Of a stretch of DNA of 64,000 nt, positions 17,663 to 25,384 are shown in pieces. Position 1 is the first letter of the stretch. The number at the start of each line of letters is the position of its first letter. The DNA is from Streptomyces camponoticapitis (lineage in GTDB: Bacteria; Actinomycetota; Actinomycetes; Streptomycetales; Streptomycetaceae). The stretch lies in contig NZ_BMMV01000003.1 in the NCBI RefSeq assembly GCF_014646115.1, positions 90,688 to 154,687 of the forward strand. Direction: 5' to 3'. The notes below the pieces were generated by a model that was given only the letters and a program-made list of their open reading frames with translations, searched no databases and was not told the DNA's origin. A program made the position numbers and the translations under genes.

Positions 17663-19143
17663 CCGTCATCGATCGAGCCGGTGGCATCGGTCCAGGCGGC
17701 CCAGGGCAGGTCGAGGACTTCCAGTTCATCACCCGGACGCGCGCCGCCGGGGGGCACGACCGCGAGCCCGTCGGCGACGGCGATGCCGCGCAGCATGGCC
17801 GGACCGTTGTAGCGCAGCGGCACGAGCCGGTCGTCGCGGTGGACGAAGGGAACGAGCCGGGTGTCGTGGGGGTGGCCGTGCACCTCGTCCCGTACGGGCG
17901 CGTGGTACGCGGGCGCGGGCGCCCGGCCGCCGAGTGCCCGCAGCAGCGGCTCGGCGAGGGTCAGCAGCCCCGATACGGCGGCGAGCGGATTGCCCGGCAG
18001 GCCCACCAGATGGCGGCCGGAGGCGAGCCTGGCCAGCAGCATGGGGTGGCCGGGGCGTACGGCGACCCCGTCCACGAGCAGTTCGGCACCCGCCCTGGTC
18101 AGCACGGGGTGGACATGGTCGACGGGGCCGCCGGCCGTACCGCCCGTGGTGAGGACCAGATCGGCCTCGGACTCGGTCACCGCCCGGTACAGGGCGTGCT
18201 CGTCGTCGGCGACCCGCCGGGTGTCGATGACCTCGGCGCCGAGTGCGCGCAGCCAGGGCGCGATCATCGGGCCGAGCGCGTCACGGATGAGGCCGTCGTG
18301 GGGCAGTCCCCGGACGAGGAGTTCGTCGCCGAGGACCAGGATGTCGACGGTCGGGCGGCGGGCGGTGAGCAGTTCGTCGTAACCGGCGGCGGCGGCGAGG
18401 CCGAGCACCGCCGGAGTCACCACGGCGCCCGCGGGCAGGAGTTGGTCGCCGGAGCGGCACTCCTGGGCACGGGGGCGGATGTCCTGGCCGTGGACCACCT
18501 GGCGTTCGGCGTGGAGGTGGCCGGTGGTGTCCGTGCGGGCGTGCTCGCTGCGGAGCACGGCGGTGGTGTCGGGCGGGACGCGGGCGCCGGTGGCGATCCG
18601 TACGGCTGTGCCGTCCGGGAGCGGGGTGGCGGCGGCGTGCCCCGCGAGGATGCCGGTGTCGGCGGCGGGGGGTGCGTCCTCAGTCGTGGGGTCCGCCGCT
18701 TCGTCGGGCTCCACGGGTCGTACGGACCAGGGGCCCGGTCCGGACACCGCCCAGCCGTCCATCGCGGAGGTGTCGAAGGACGGCAGGTCGGTGAGGGCGG
18801 TCAGGGGCTCGGCGAGCACATGACCCAGGGCCTGTTCGAGGGGGACGCGGCGGGTGCGGGCGGGGTTCGAGGGGCTGCTGAGGTCTTCCGCGGGCGCGGA
18901 CTCGGGCGCGGTCGCCATCGCCGCCGCCGAACGGCCGGAGCGGGCCGCGATCGCACGGGCCTCGGCCCACGGCACTGCCCGGTGCCTGTCCCTGCCTGCC
19001 GCTTGCCTCGCCGGCGCGGAGCTGTGGTCGGTGCCGTGGCACGCGCCGGCGCCCGGCTCCTCGCCCCGGCCCGCCTCCGGCTGCCTGGCGAACAGCGCGA
19101 GGACGTCCTCGACGCCGTCGACCTCGCGGTCCTGAGCCGTCAT
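17650..19143 (-). CDS. moeA: Molybdopterin molybdotransferase MoeA
   Basis: 497 aa, longer than the usual 400-430. The extra length is mostly a Gly/Ala/Arg-rich insert at about residues 20-85. Family signatures are SFDTSAMDGWAV (substrate region), LVLTTGGTAGGPVDHV (MPT-binding domain), LVGLPGNPLAAVSG and a C-terminal beta domain. It inserts molybdate into adenylated molybdopterin to make active molybdenum cofactor. ATG 19143 overlaps the stop of the mobA-like gene by 4 nt, so the two Moco steps are translationally coupled. The last codons lie in a parS palindrome. Confidence 0.92.
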   Translation of the reverse strand: MTAQDREVDGVEDVLALFARQPEAGRGEEPGAGACHGTDHSSAPARQAAGRDRHRAVPWAEARAIAARSGRSAAAMATAPESAPAEDLSSPSNPARTRRVPLEQALGHVLAEPLTALTDLPSFDTSAMDGWAVSGPGPWSVRPVEPDEAADPTTEDAPPAADTGILAGHAAATPLPDGTAVRIATGARVPPDTTAVLRSEHARTDTTGHLHAERQVVHGQDIRPRAQECRSGDQLLPAGAVVTPAVLGLAAAAGYDELLTARRPTVDILVLGDELLVRGLPHDGLIRDALGPMIAPWLRALGAEVIDTRRVADDEHALYRAVTESEADLVLTTGGTAGGPVDHVHPVLTRAGAELLVDGVAVRPGHPMLLARLASGRHLVGLPGNPLAAVSGLLTLAEPLLRALGGRAPAPAYHAPVRDEVHGHPHDTRLVPFVHRDDRLVPLRYNGPAMLRGIAVADGLAVVPPGGARPGDELEVLDLPWAAWTDATGSIDDGCFT

Positions 19144-20069
19144 CCGGCGTCGGCCCCCTCGGCCCTGCCGCCGTTCCCGTCCTTCCCTCTCTTTCCTTCC
19201 GTCTCGTCCTTCCCGTCCGTCTCGTCTGCCCAGCGCAGGGCGAGGGCCACGGCCTTCCGGGACGCCTCGGCCACCGCCTCGGGACCTCCGCCGCCCGCCG
19301 CCGCACGTCCCGCCGCGTACCCGACCAGAAAGGTCGTCAGCGGCGCGGCCGGCCGCGCCACACCGTGCGCGGCGTCGCGGGCGAGATCGAGCAGGAGCTT
19401 GATGTCGACGTCGAGTTCGAGGCCGAGTTCGTCCTTGACCGCGGTAATCCATTCATCCAGCACCGTTCCATGCTCCCTGATGCGTGCCCGCGCTGTGGAG
19501 ATGTCTTCCCAGGTGTCGCAGTCGAAGGATGCGAGCGGGTCGACGTCCGCAGCGACCCGGGCGAGGTCGAGTTCATTCGTCAGCAGTCGGAGCGGCAGCC
19601 CTGCGATGCTGCCGTACTCGGTGGCGAGGAGGGCGATCTCGCGGCGCAGCGGTTCGGTGCGGTACGCCGCGACCAGCGGCTGGTCGCGGCCGTCCGCGTC
19701 GGTGAGCAGCGCGCCTTCCCGTTCGGCGTCGGCCGCGAGCACGTCCAGAAGCCGGCGCGTCGTCTCCCGTGTCAGGAAGGGCAGATCGGCGGAGAGCACG
19801 AGCACCGTGTCCGCCTCGACGTGCCGTACCCCCGCGTCGAGCGCGGCGACCGGGCCACCGCCCGGTGGCTCCTCGCGCGCCCAGCGCACCGGCCGCGCCG
19901 TGGGCCGCCGACCGCCCACGACCACGGTCCGCGCGGCGTCGGCGCACGCGCCGAGCACCCGGTCGAGCAGCGCCCGGCCGCCGACGCTGACGGCGGGCTT
20001 GTCGACCCCGCCGAGCCGCTTGGCGGCACCTCCGGCGAGCACGATGGCGTCATGGGCGGTCATGGTCAT
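19140..20069 (-). CDS. mobA: Molybdenum cofactor guanylyltransferase-like NTP transferase fused to DUF6457-type domain
   Basis: 309 aa. The N-terminal MobA domain starts AIVLAGGAAKRLGGVDKPAV, with the LxGGxxxRxGxxK nucleotide motif, and includes DLPFLTRETT. It would attach GMP (or CMP) to Mo-molybdopterin. The C-terminal part from about 210 (VLDEWITAVKDELGLELDV to GYAAGRAAAGG) resembles a small helical domain known as DUF6457 and ends in a Lys/Glu/Gly-rich tail. ATG 20069 is used, with ATG 20063 as the alternative. It overlaps moeA by 4 nt. MobA versus MocA specificity cannot be settled from the sequence. Confidence 0.82.
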   Translation of the reverse strand: MTMTAHDAIVLAGGAAKRLGGVDKPAVSVGGRALLDRVLGACADAARTVVVGGRRPTARPVRWAREEPPGGGPVAALDAGVRHVEADTVLVLSADLPFLTRETTRRLLDVLAADAEREGALLTDADGRDQPLVAAYRTEPLRREIALLATEYGSIAGLPLRLLTNELDLARVAADVDPLASFDCDTWEDISTARARIREHGTVLDEWITAVKDELGLELDVDIKLLLDLARDAAHGVARPAAPLTTFLVGYAAGRAAAGGGGPEAVAEASRKAVALALRWADETDGKDETEGKRGKDGNGGRAEGADAG

Positions 20070-20413
20070 GGCTGAAGTATGGTCCGCGATCGCGTGTCCG
20101 ACGCATGTGATGTCGGACCGTGATGTACGACCGTGATCTTGGCCGGGTCCCGACGGTGATGGCGACCGGTGCGGAATGTGATCTTGGCCCCGCTCCTTCG
20201 GCCTCGTCCGGGAGAGCCCGAGCACATGCGCCGGCGCCTCGGTGACATTCCGCTCGTACGGCGCGTTCGCCGCCCGCGTCACCAGCGCGTCCGCGTGACG
20301 GGCACGATCAGCCGGAAGCCGCTCGGCGACCCCGTCCGCGTCCACCCGGCTCGGCACGGCACGGTCGCCGCGGGCTGCCGGGTGGTACGGAACGTGATCG
20401 TGCCCGGCGTGGT
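20070..20413. other. Intergenic region with short direct repeats
   Basis: 344 nt between the bkd operon end and mobA, both on the minus strand, with no supported gene. GTGATCTTGGCC occurs twice, at 20133-20144 and 20178-20189 (45 nt apart), and GACCGTGAT occurs twice just before. These may be regulator half-sites for the mobA-moeA promoter. No hairpin strong enough to call a bkd terminator was found. Confidence 0.4.
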
Positions 20414-21829
20414 CTACAACGTGCGCAGCAGCACCGCCGGTTGTTCCACGCAGTCCGCGACGTACCGGAGGAACCCGCCCGCCGTGCCGCCGTCGCACAC
20501 CCGGTGGTCGAAGGTGAGGGAGAGCTGGACGACCTGGCGTACGGCCAACTCGCCCTGGTGCACCCACGGTTTGGCGACGATACGGCCGATGCCGAGCATC
20601 GCGGCCTCGGGGTGGTTGATGATCGGCGTGGAGCCGTCGACGCCGAACACGCCGTAGTTGTTCAGCGTGAACGTGCCGCCCGTCAGATCGGCCGGAGTCA
20701 GCGTCCCCGACCGGCCGGCCTCCGTGAGCCGGGCGAACTCCGCGCTCAGGGACTCCGCCGAACGGTTCTGCGCGTCCCGTACGACGGGGACGACCAGCCC
20801 GCGGTCGGTCTGCGCGGCGAAGCCGAGATGGACGTCGCGCAGGCGGACGATCTCCCTGGCTTCCATGTCCACCGTGGAGTTGAGCTCCGGGAAGCGCGCG
20901 AGCGCCGCCGTGCAGATCCGCGCCAGCAGGGCGATGAGGGAGATCTTCGGTCCGCCGGCCGCGTTGGCGGCCGTCCTCGCCGCCATCAGTTCCGTCGCGT
21001 CCGCGTCGACCCAGCAGGTCGCCTCGGGGATCTCACGCCGGCTGCGGCTGAGCTTGTCGGCGACCGCGCCACGCACACCGCGCAGCGGTACCCGCTCGGT
21101 GACCGCCCCGGCGGCGGAAGAGGAAGCGGGGGCGGTGGGCGCCGCTGTCTGCTCTGCCGGCTGTCCGGCCTGCTCGATCCGCTCGATGGCCTGCTCGACG
21201 TCGCACCGCAGGATCAGCCCGTCCCGGCCCGATCCGGCCAGCTCCCGGAGATCGAGCCCGTTCTGCCGGGCCAGCCGCCGCACCAGCGGCGAGATGACCG
21301 GAACGGGCCCCGAACGCTCAGGTGCGGGTGTCGGCGCCGGCGACGGCGGATCGACAAGCACGACCGGGGCGACCGGGGCGGCAGGCCCGGCCGCTGCCGG
21401 AGCCGCGCCGACGACCGTCGCGGGGCGCACCCGGCGCCGCCGGGCGGCCGGAGCCCCCGTGCCGTAGCCGACCAGCACGTTCCCCGACGTCTCGCCCGAG
21501 CCCGACCCTGCGGCCGCGGCCGCCTCGGTGCCCGGACCGGAACCCGAATCCGCGCCGGGACCGGCGGCGGTGGCCGGCTCCGACGCCCCCACCGCCACCG
21601 TCAGCAGCGGCGCGCCGACCGGCAGCTCCGTGCCCTCCTCGCCGTACCGCGCGGTCACCACGCCCCCGTAGGGGCACGGGACCTCCACCATCGCCTTGGC
21701 CGTCTCGACCTCGACGACGGGCTGGTCGATGGCGACGACGTCGCCGACCGCCACCAGCCAGCGGACGATCTCGGCCTCGGTCAGCCCCTCACCGAGATCC
21801 GGCAGCTTGAATTCGAGCACCTGGGCCAT
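20414..21829 (-). CDS. bkdC: Branched-chain 2-oxo acid dehydrogenase E2, dihydrolipoamide acyltransferase
   Basis: 471 aa. One lipoyl domain at the N-terminus ([15 protein letters not shown], lipoyl-lysine in VEVETAKAMVEV near residue 43) is followed by an Ala/Pro/Gly linker. A peripheral subunit-binding domain (SPLVRRLARQNGLDLRELAG) follows at about 190-230, and a catalytic domain ends with SLTFDHRVCDGGTAGGFL carrying the active-site His and Asp. It transfers acyl groups from lipoate to CoA. Its start shares one base with the E1beta stop (TGATG). It is the last gene of the operon and is complete, unlike the E2 copy at the window edge. Confidence 0.93.
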   Translation of the reverse strand: MAQVLEFKLPDLGEGLTEAEIVRWLVAVGDVVAIDQPVVEVETAKAMVEVPCPYGGVVTARYGEEGTELPVGAPLLTVAVGASEPATAAGPGADSGSGPGTEAAAAAGSGSGETSGNVLVGYGTGAPAARRRRVRPATVVGAAPAAAGPAAPVAPVVLVDPPSPAPTPAPERSGPVPVISPLVRRLARQNGLDLRELAGSGRDGLILRCDVEQAIERIEQAGQPAEQTAAPTAPASSSAAGAVTERVPLRGVRGAVADKLSRSRREIPEATCWVDADATELMAARTAANAAGGPKISLIALLARICTAALARFPELNSTVDMEAREIVRLRDVHLGFAAQTDRGLVVPVVRDAQNRSAESLSAEFARLTEAGRSGTLTPADLTGGTFTLNNYGVFGVDGSTPIINHPEAAMLGIGRIVAKPWVHQGELAVRQVVQLSLTFDHRVCDGGTAGGFLRYVADCVEQPAVLLRTL

Positions 21830-22860
21830 CAGCTGTCCGCCTCCCACTGAAGCCGCGCGACCGCGTCCAGCACCCGGTCCACACCCGGCAGATGGTGCTG
21901 TTCCAGCATCGGCGGCGGATACGGGATGTCGAATCCGGCGACCCGCAGGACCGGCGCCTCCAGATGGTGGAAGCACCGCTCGCTGATCCGGGCGGCGATC
22001 TCCCCGCCGGGCCCGCCGAAACCGTTGGACTCGTGGACGACCACCGCGCGCCCCGTGCGCCGTACGGAGGCGACGACCGTCTCGTCGTCGAAGGGCACCA
22101 GCGAGCGCAGGTCCACCACTTCCAGGTCCCAGCCCTCCGCTCGGGCGGCCTCGGCCGCCTCCAGACAGACGGTGAGGGAAGGACCGTACGTGACGAGCGT
22201 GGCGCTCAGTCCCGTGCGCCGCACGACGGCCCGGCCGATCGGCTCCACCGCCGCCGGTGACTCGGGCGACCACTGCGCCTTCGACCAGTACAGCCGCTTG
22301 GGCTCCAGGAAGACCACCGGATCGTCGGAGGCGATGGCGGCCCGGAGCATCCCGTACGCGTCCTCGACCGTCGCCGGGGTGACGACGTGGAGGCCGGGCG
22401 TCGCCATGTAGTACGCCTCGGAGGAGTCGCTGTGGTGCTCGACGCCGCCGATCCCGCCGCCGTACGGCACACGGATGGTGATCGGCAGCGGCAGCGAACC
22501 GCGCGTGCGGTTGCGCATTTTGGCGACATGGCTGGTCAGCTGCTCGAACGCCGGATAGGCGAAGGCGTCGAACTGCATCTCCACGACGGGCCGCAGCCCG
22601 TACATCGCCATGCCGACCGCCGTGCCCAGGATTCCCGCCTCGGCCAGTGGCGTGTCCGTACAGCGGTCCTCGCCGAACTCGGCGGCGAGTCCGTCGGTCA
22701 CCCGGAAGACCCCGCCGAGCGTGCCGACGTCCTCACCGAGGACGTGCACGGTCGGGTCCTCGGCCATCGCGTCGCGCATCGCGCGCTGCAACGCCTGCGC
22801 CATGGTGGCGGGCTTCGCCGCCTTGCCGGTCCTCGTCGCCCTGGAGGCCACGGTGGTCAT
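21829..22860 (-). CDS. bkdB: Branched-chain 2-oxo acid dehydrogenase E1 beta subunit
   Basis: 343 aa. [37 protein letters not shown] and FLEPKRLYW are the same landmarks as in the first-cluster E1beta. The N-terminal extension is about 18 residues and Lys/Arg/Thr-rich. ATG 22860 overlaps the E1alpha stop by 4 nt and the stop overlaps the E2 start, so the three genes are tightly coupled. It is clearly a paralogue of the protein encoded at 151-1131. Confidence 0.93.
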   Translation of the reverse strand: MTTVASRATRTGKAAKPATMAQALQRAMRDAMAEDPTVHVLGEDVGTLGGVFRVTDGLAAEFGEDRCTDTPLAEAGILGTAVGMAMYGLRPVVEMQFDAFAYPAFEQLTSHVAKMRNRTRGSLPLPITIRVPYGGGIGGVEHHSDSSEAYYMATPGLHVVTPATVEDAYGMLRAAIASDDPVVFLEPKRLYWSKAQWSPESPAAVEPIGRAVVRRTGLSATLVTYGPSLTVCLEAAEAARAEGWDLEVVDLRSLVPFDDETVVASVRRTGRAVVVHESNGFGGPGGEIAARISERCFHHLEAPVLRVAGFDIPYPPPMLEQHHLPGVDRVLDAVARLQWEADS

Positions 22861-24038
22861 CGCGTCTCACCCTGTCCCGCCGCGTCGCCGGCCGGGTCGG
22901 CCGACGCGTCCAGCTCGGCCCGCAACTGGGCCGCCTGCTCGCGCAGTTGCGCCGTCTGCTCCGCATAGATGTGCGCGAAGAGGTCCATGGGATCCAGCTC
23001 CGGGTCGGCGTTCATCCGGTCGCGCAGCCGCGCGGCCATCGCGTCGGCGTCGTCGGCCGCCTTCCTGATCCCGTCCTCGTCGAGCATCCCGCGCTCCGTC
23101 AGCTCGTGCTCCAGCAGCCGGACGGGGTCATGGGCGCGCCACGCCTCGACCTCGCCGTCGCCGCGGTACCGCGTCGCGTCGTCCGCGTTCGTATGAGCCT
23201 CGATGCGGTAGGTCACGGCCTCGATGAGCGTCGGGCCGCCGCCACTCCTGGCCCGCCGCACGGCCTCGGTGAGGACCGAGTGCACCGCCGGGGCGTCGTT
23301 CCCGTCGACGAGCCTGCCGGGCATTCCGTAGCCGACGGCCTTGTGGGCCAGCGACGGCGCCGCGGTCTGCTTGGCGAGCGGGACGGAGATGGCGAAGCCG
23401 TTGTTCTGCACGAAGAAGACGACCGGTGCCTTCCATACGGCGGCGAAGTTCAGCGCCTCGTGGAAGTCGCCCTCGCTGGTGCCTCCGTCGCCGACCATGG
23501 CGAGCGCGACCACGTCGTCACCCTTGAGGCGCGCGGCGTGGGCCAGCCCGACGGCGTGCGGGAGCTGGGTGGCCAGCGGTGTGGAGAGCGGGGCGATGCG
23601 GTGCTCGCGCGGGTCGTATCCGGTGTGCCAGTCGCCGCGCAGCAGGGTGAGGGCCCGCACGGGGTCCAGGCCGCGTGCCACGACGGCGAGGGTGTCGCGG
23701 TAGCTGGGGAAGAGCCAGTCCTGCTCCTGGAGCACCAGGGCCGCGGCGACCTCGCAGGCCTCCTGGCCGGTGCTCGACGGGTAGACGGCCAGCCGGCCCT
23801 GCTTGGTGAGGGCGGTGGCCTGCGCGTTGAACCGACGGCCGCGGACCAGCTCCGCGTAGAGCCGCCGCAGCAGCTCGGGGTCGGCGTCCGCCACCGCTTC
23901 CGTACCCAAGACGCGGTACGGCTCGGGGTCGGGGAGCAACGGGGCGGGGTCCGTACGGGGCTGCCACGCCGGGGGCGGGGTGGACCGGTGGACGACGGCC
24001 CCCGGGGGCTCCTGGACCGTCGTGCTGCTCTTCTTCAA
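22857..24038 (-). CDS. bkdA: Branched-chain 2-oxo acid dehydrogenase E1 alpha subunit
   Basis: 393 aa from TTG 24038, chosen because GAGGAGG lies 8 nt upstream; a longer in-frame start at 24095 lacks such a site. The thiamine diphosphate motif runs from GDGGTSEGD to the asparagines of VQNNGFAIS. PSSTGQEACEVAAALVLQE and RRARSGGGPTLIEAVTYRIE are strongly like the S. coelicolor BkdA proteins as I remember them. It catalyses oxidative decarboxylation of branched 2-oxo acids. It is divergent from an Lrp/AsnC regulator, matching the known bkdR-bkdABC layout. Confidence 0.93.
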   Translation of the reverse strand: MKKSSTTVQEPPGAVVHRSTPPPAWQPRTDPAPLLPDPEPYRVLGTEAVADADPELLRRLYAELVRGRRFNAQATALTKQGRLAVYPSSTGQEACEVAAALVLQEQDWLFPSYRDTLAVVARGLDPVRALTLLRGDWHTGYDPREHRIAPLSTPLATQLPHAVGLAHAARLKGDDVVALAMVGDGGTSEGDFHEALNFAAVWKAPVVFFVQNNGFAISVPLAKQTAAPSLAHKAVGYGMPGRLVDGNDAPAVHSVLTEAVRRARSGGGPTLIEAVTYRIEAHTNADDATRYRGDGEVEAWRAHDPVRLLEHELTERGMLDEDGIRKAADDADAMAARLRDRMNADPELDPMDLFAHIYAEQTAQLREQAAQLRAELDASADPAGDAAGQGETR

Positions 24039-24097
24039 CGCGTGCACCTCCTCATGGGAGCGGGCTGGGCGGCGCGTGAGTGTGGCGCGCCTCACCT

Positions 24098-24111
24098 ACC
24101 GATTGTTCGGT
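24098..24111. promoter_or_regulatory. Inverted repeat in the bkdA / regulator intergenic region
   Basis: ACCGA-TTGT-TCGGT is a perfect 5-bp inverted repeat 59 nt upstream of the bkdA start. It resembles the half-sites at paaN and paaA (ACCGA/TCGGT), so cross-control by the nearby TetR regulator is possible. It could instead be a BkdR operator. A single DnaA-box-like TGTGGACAA lies at 24146-24154. Confidence 0.4.
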
Positions 24112-24212
24112 TGCCGCGCCATTTTGGCTACCGGCGCCTTCAGCCTGTGGACAAACGGTTCTGCACAGCCTGTGATGGGCACAAGGTGTCCAAGAGTGGA
24201 GAGGTGGGGGAC

Positions 24213-24725
24213 ATGGCGGCTGAACAAATGGCCGAGGACTGGGAGCGGGCCGGGCAGCAGCCGCCGCCCCGGCCCCTGGACGCGATCGACCACGACATCC
24301 TGCGGATCCTCCAGACGGACGGCCGTGCCTCGATACGGTCCGTGGCCGAGCGCGTCCATGTCTCGCGCGCCAACGCGTACGCCCGGATCAACCGGCTCAT
24401 CGAGGACCGCGTCATCCGCGGGTTCGGCGCCAGGATCAACCACGAACGGGCAGGTCAGGGCGCTTCCGCGTACATCACCCTCAAGATCGTGCAGAACTCC
24501 TGGCGCACCGTGCGCGAACAGCTCCAGGAGCTGCCGGGCGCCACGCACATCGCGCTGGTCAGCGGCGATTTCGACGTGCTGCTGCTGGTCCACGCCCCGG
24601 ACAACCGGACGCTGCGGGAGCTGGTCCTGACCCGGCTCCAGTCGATCCCCGAGGTGCTGTCCACCCGCACCCTGCTCGTCTTCGAGGAGACCGACCTCGA
24701 CGCGCCGGGCCCGCCCACGCCCTGA
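24213..24725 (+). CDS. bkdR: Lrp/AsnC-family transcriptional regulator of the bkd operon
   Basis: 170 aa. The N-terminal AsnC HTH (LDAIDHDILRILQTDGRASI, SVAERVHVSRANAYARINRL) is followed by a RAM/Lrp ligand-binding domain with the ALVSGDFDVLLLVHAPD strand-turn. ATG 24213 follows a GGTGGGGG stretch. Divergent orientation next to bkdA is the arrangement of BkdR regulators that sense branched amino or keto acids and control the operon. It converges on the TetR gene, with a hairpin between. Confidence 0.88.
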   Translation: MAAEQMAEDWERAGQQPPPRPLDAIDHDILRILQTDGRASIRSVAERVHVSRANAYARINRLIEDRVIRGFGARINHERAGQGASAYITLKIVQNSWRTVREQLQELPGATHIALVSGDFDVLLLVHAPDNRTLRELVLTRLQSIPEVLSTRTLLVFEETDLDAPGPPTP

Positions 24726-24767
24726 AGCCGGGGGCGTCCCCGGCGCCGTACGGGTGCCAGGGCCCGT

Positions 24768-24792
24768 CCTAGGCGGGTTCGGTACGCCTAGG
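24768..24792. terminator. Bidirectional terminator-like hairpin
   Basis: CCTAGGCG (24768-24775) pairs perfectly with CGCCTAGG (24785-24792) around a 9-nt loop. It lies between the convergent bkdR and tetR genes and overlaps the tetR stop codon. Confidence 0.55.
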
Positions 24793-25384
24793 AGGGTTCC
24801 GTACGCAGCCCGTCGAACGCCATCCGTACGACCGCCTCGGCCACCTGGTCACTGTCGTAGCCGCCGGCCGGCTGCGGCCGGTACCACTCCACCAGCGAAT
24901 TGATCATGCCGAAGAGCAGGCGCGTCGCCAGCCGTATGTCCATGTCCGCGCGGAGGTCGCCGTCGGCCGCCGCCGCCTTCAGCAGGCCCGCCACCCGCTG
25001 GTCGAAGTCCCGCCGTCGCTCCATGGCCCACCGCTCGGTCCTGGTGTTCCCCCGTACCCGCAGCAGCAGAGTCACATAGGGCAGCTCCGCCATCAGGACC
25101 TCGACGGTGCGGCGCGTCACGTACTCGACGCGCTCGATGGCCCGGCCGCGCCCGGCGTCCGGCTCGTCGAGGATCCCGAAGAGGCCGTCGATGGCCCGGC
25201 TGACCGCGCGGCGCAGCAGCTCCTCCTTGCCCGACACGTGGTGGTATATCGAGGACTTGGAGATACCGGCGGCCTTGGACAGATGCTCCATGGAGGTGCC
25301 GTCGTAGCCACGCTCGTTGAAGACGCCGACCGCGACGGTCAGCAGAGTCTCGGGGGTGTAGGTGTCGCGCTTGGCGGTGGTCAT
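24788..25384 (-). CDS. paaR: TetR-family regulator, probable phenylacetate repressor PaaR
   Basis: 198 aa. The HTH region runs from TPETLLTVAVGVFNERGYDG to KAAGISKSSIYHHVSGKEEL, a typical TetR DNA-binding domain. The C-terminal helical ligand domain contains LLLRVRGNTRTERWAMERRR. It overlaps paaH by 4 nt and lies among phenylacetate genes, fitting actinobacterial PaaR proteins that respond to phenylacetyl-CoA. Two identical 18-bp ACCGA/TCGGT-type operators before paaN and paaA (27072, 31858) are its likely targets. The name is inferred from context. Confidence 0.72.
   Translation of the reverse strand: MTTAKRDTYTPETLLTVAVGVFNERGYDGTSMEHLSKAAGISKSSIYHHVSGKEELLRRAVSRAIDGLFGILDEPDAGRGRAIERVEYVTRRTVEVLMAELPYVTLLLRVRGNTRTERWAMERRRDFDQRVAGLLKAAAADGDLRADMDIRLATRLLFGMINSLVEWYRPQPAGGYDSDQVAEAVVRMAFDGLRTEPS

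Noticed and set aside
20169..20413. Plus-strand frame beginning MRNVILAPLL in the gap before mobA.
   Set aside because: It continues antisense into bkdC, is Arg/Pro-rich, and its apparent internal similarity comes from the short DNA direct repeats.
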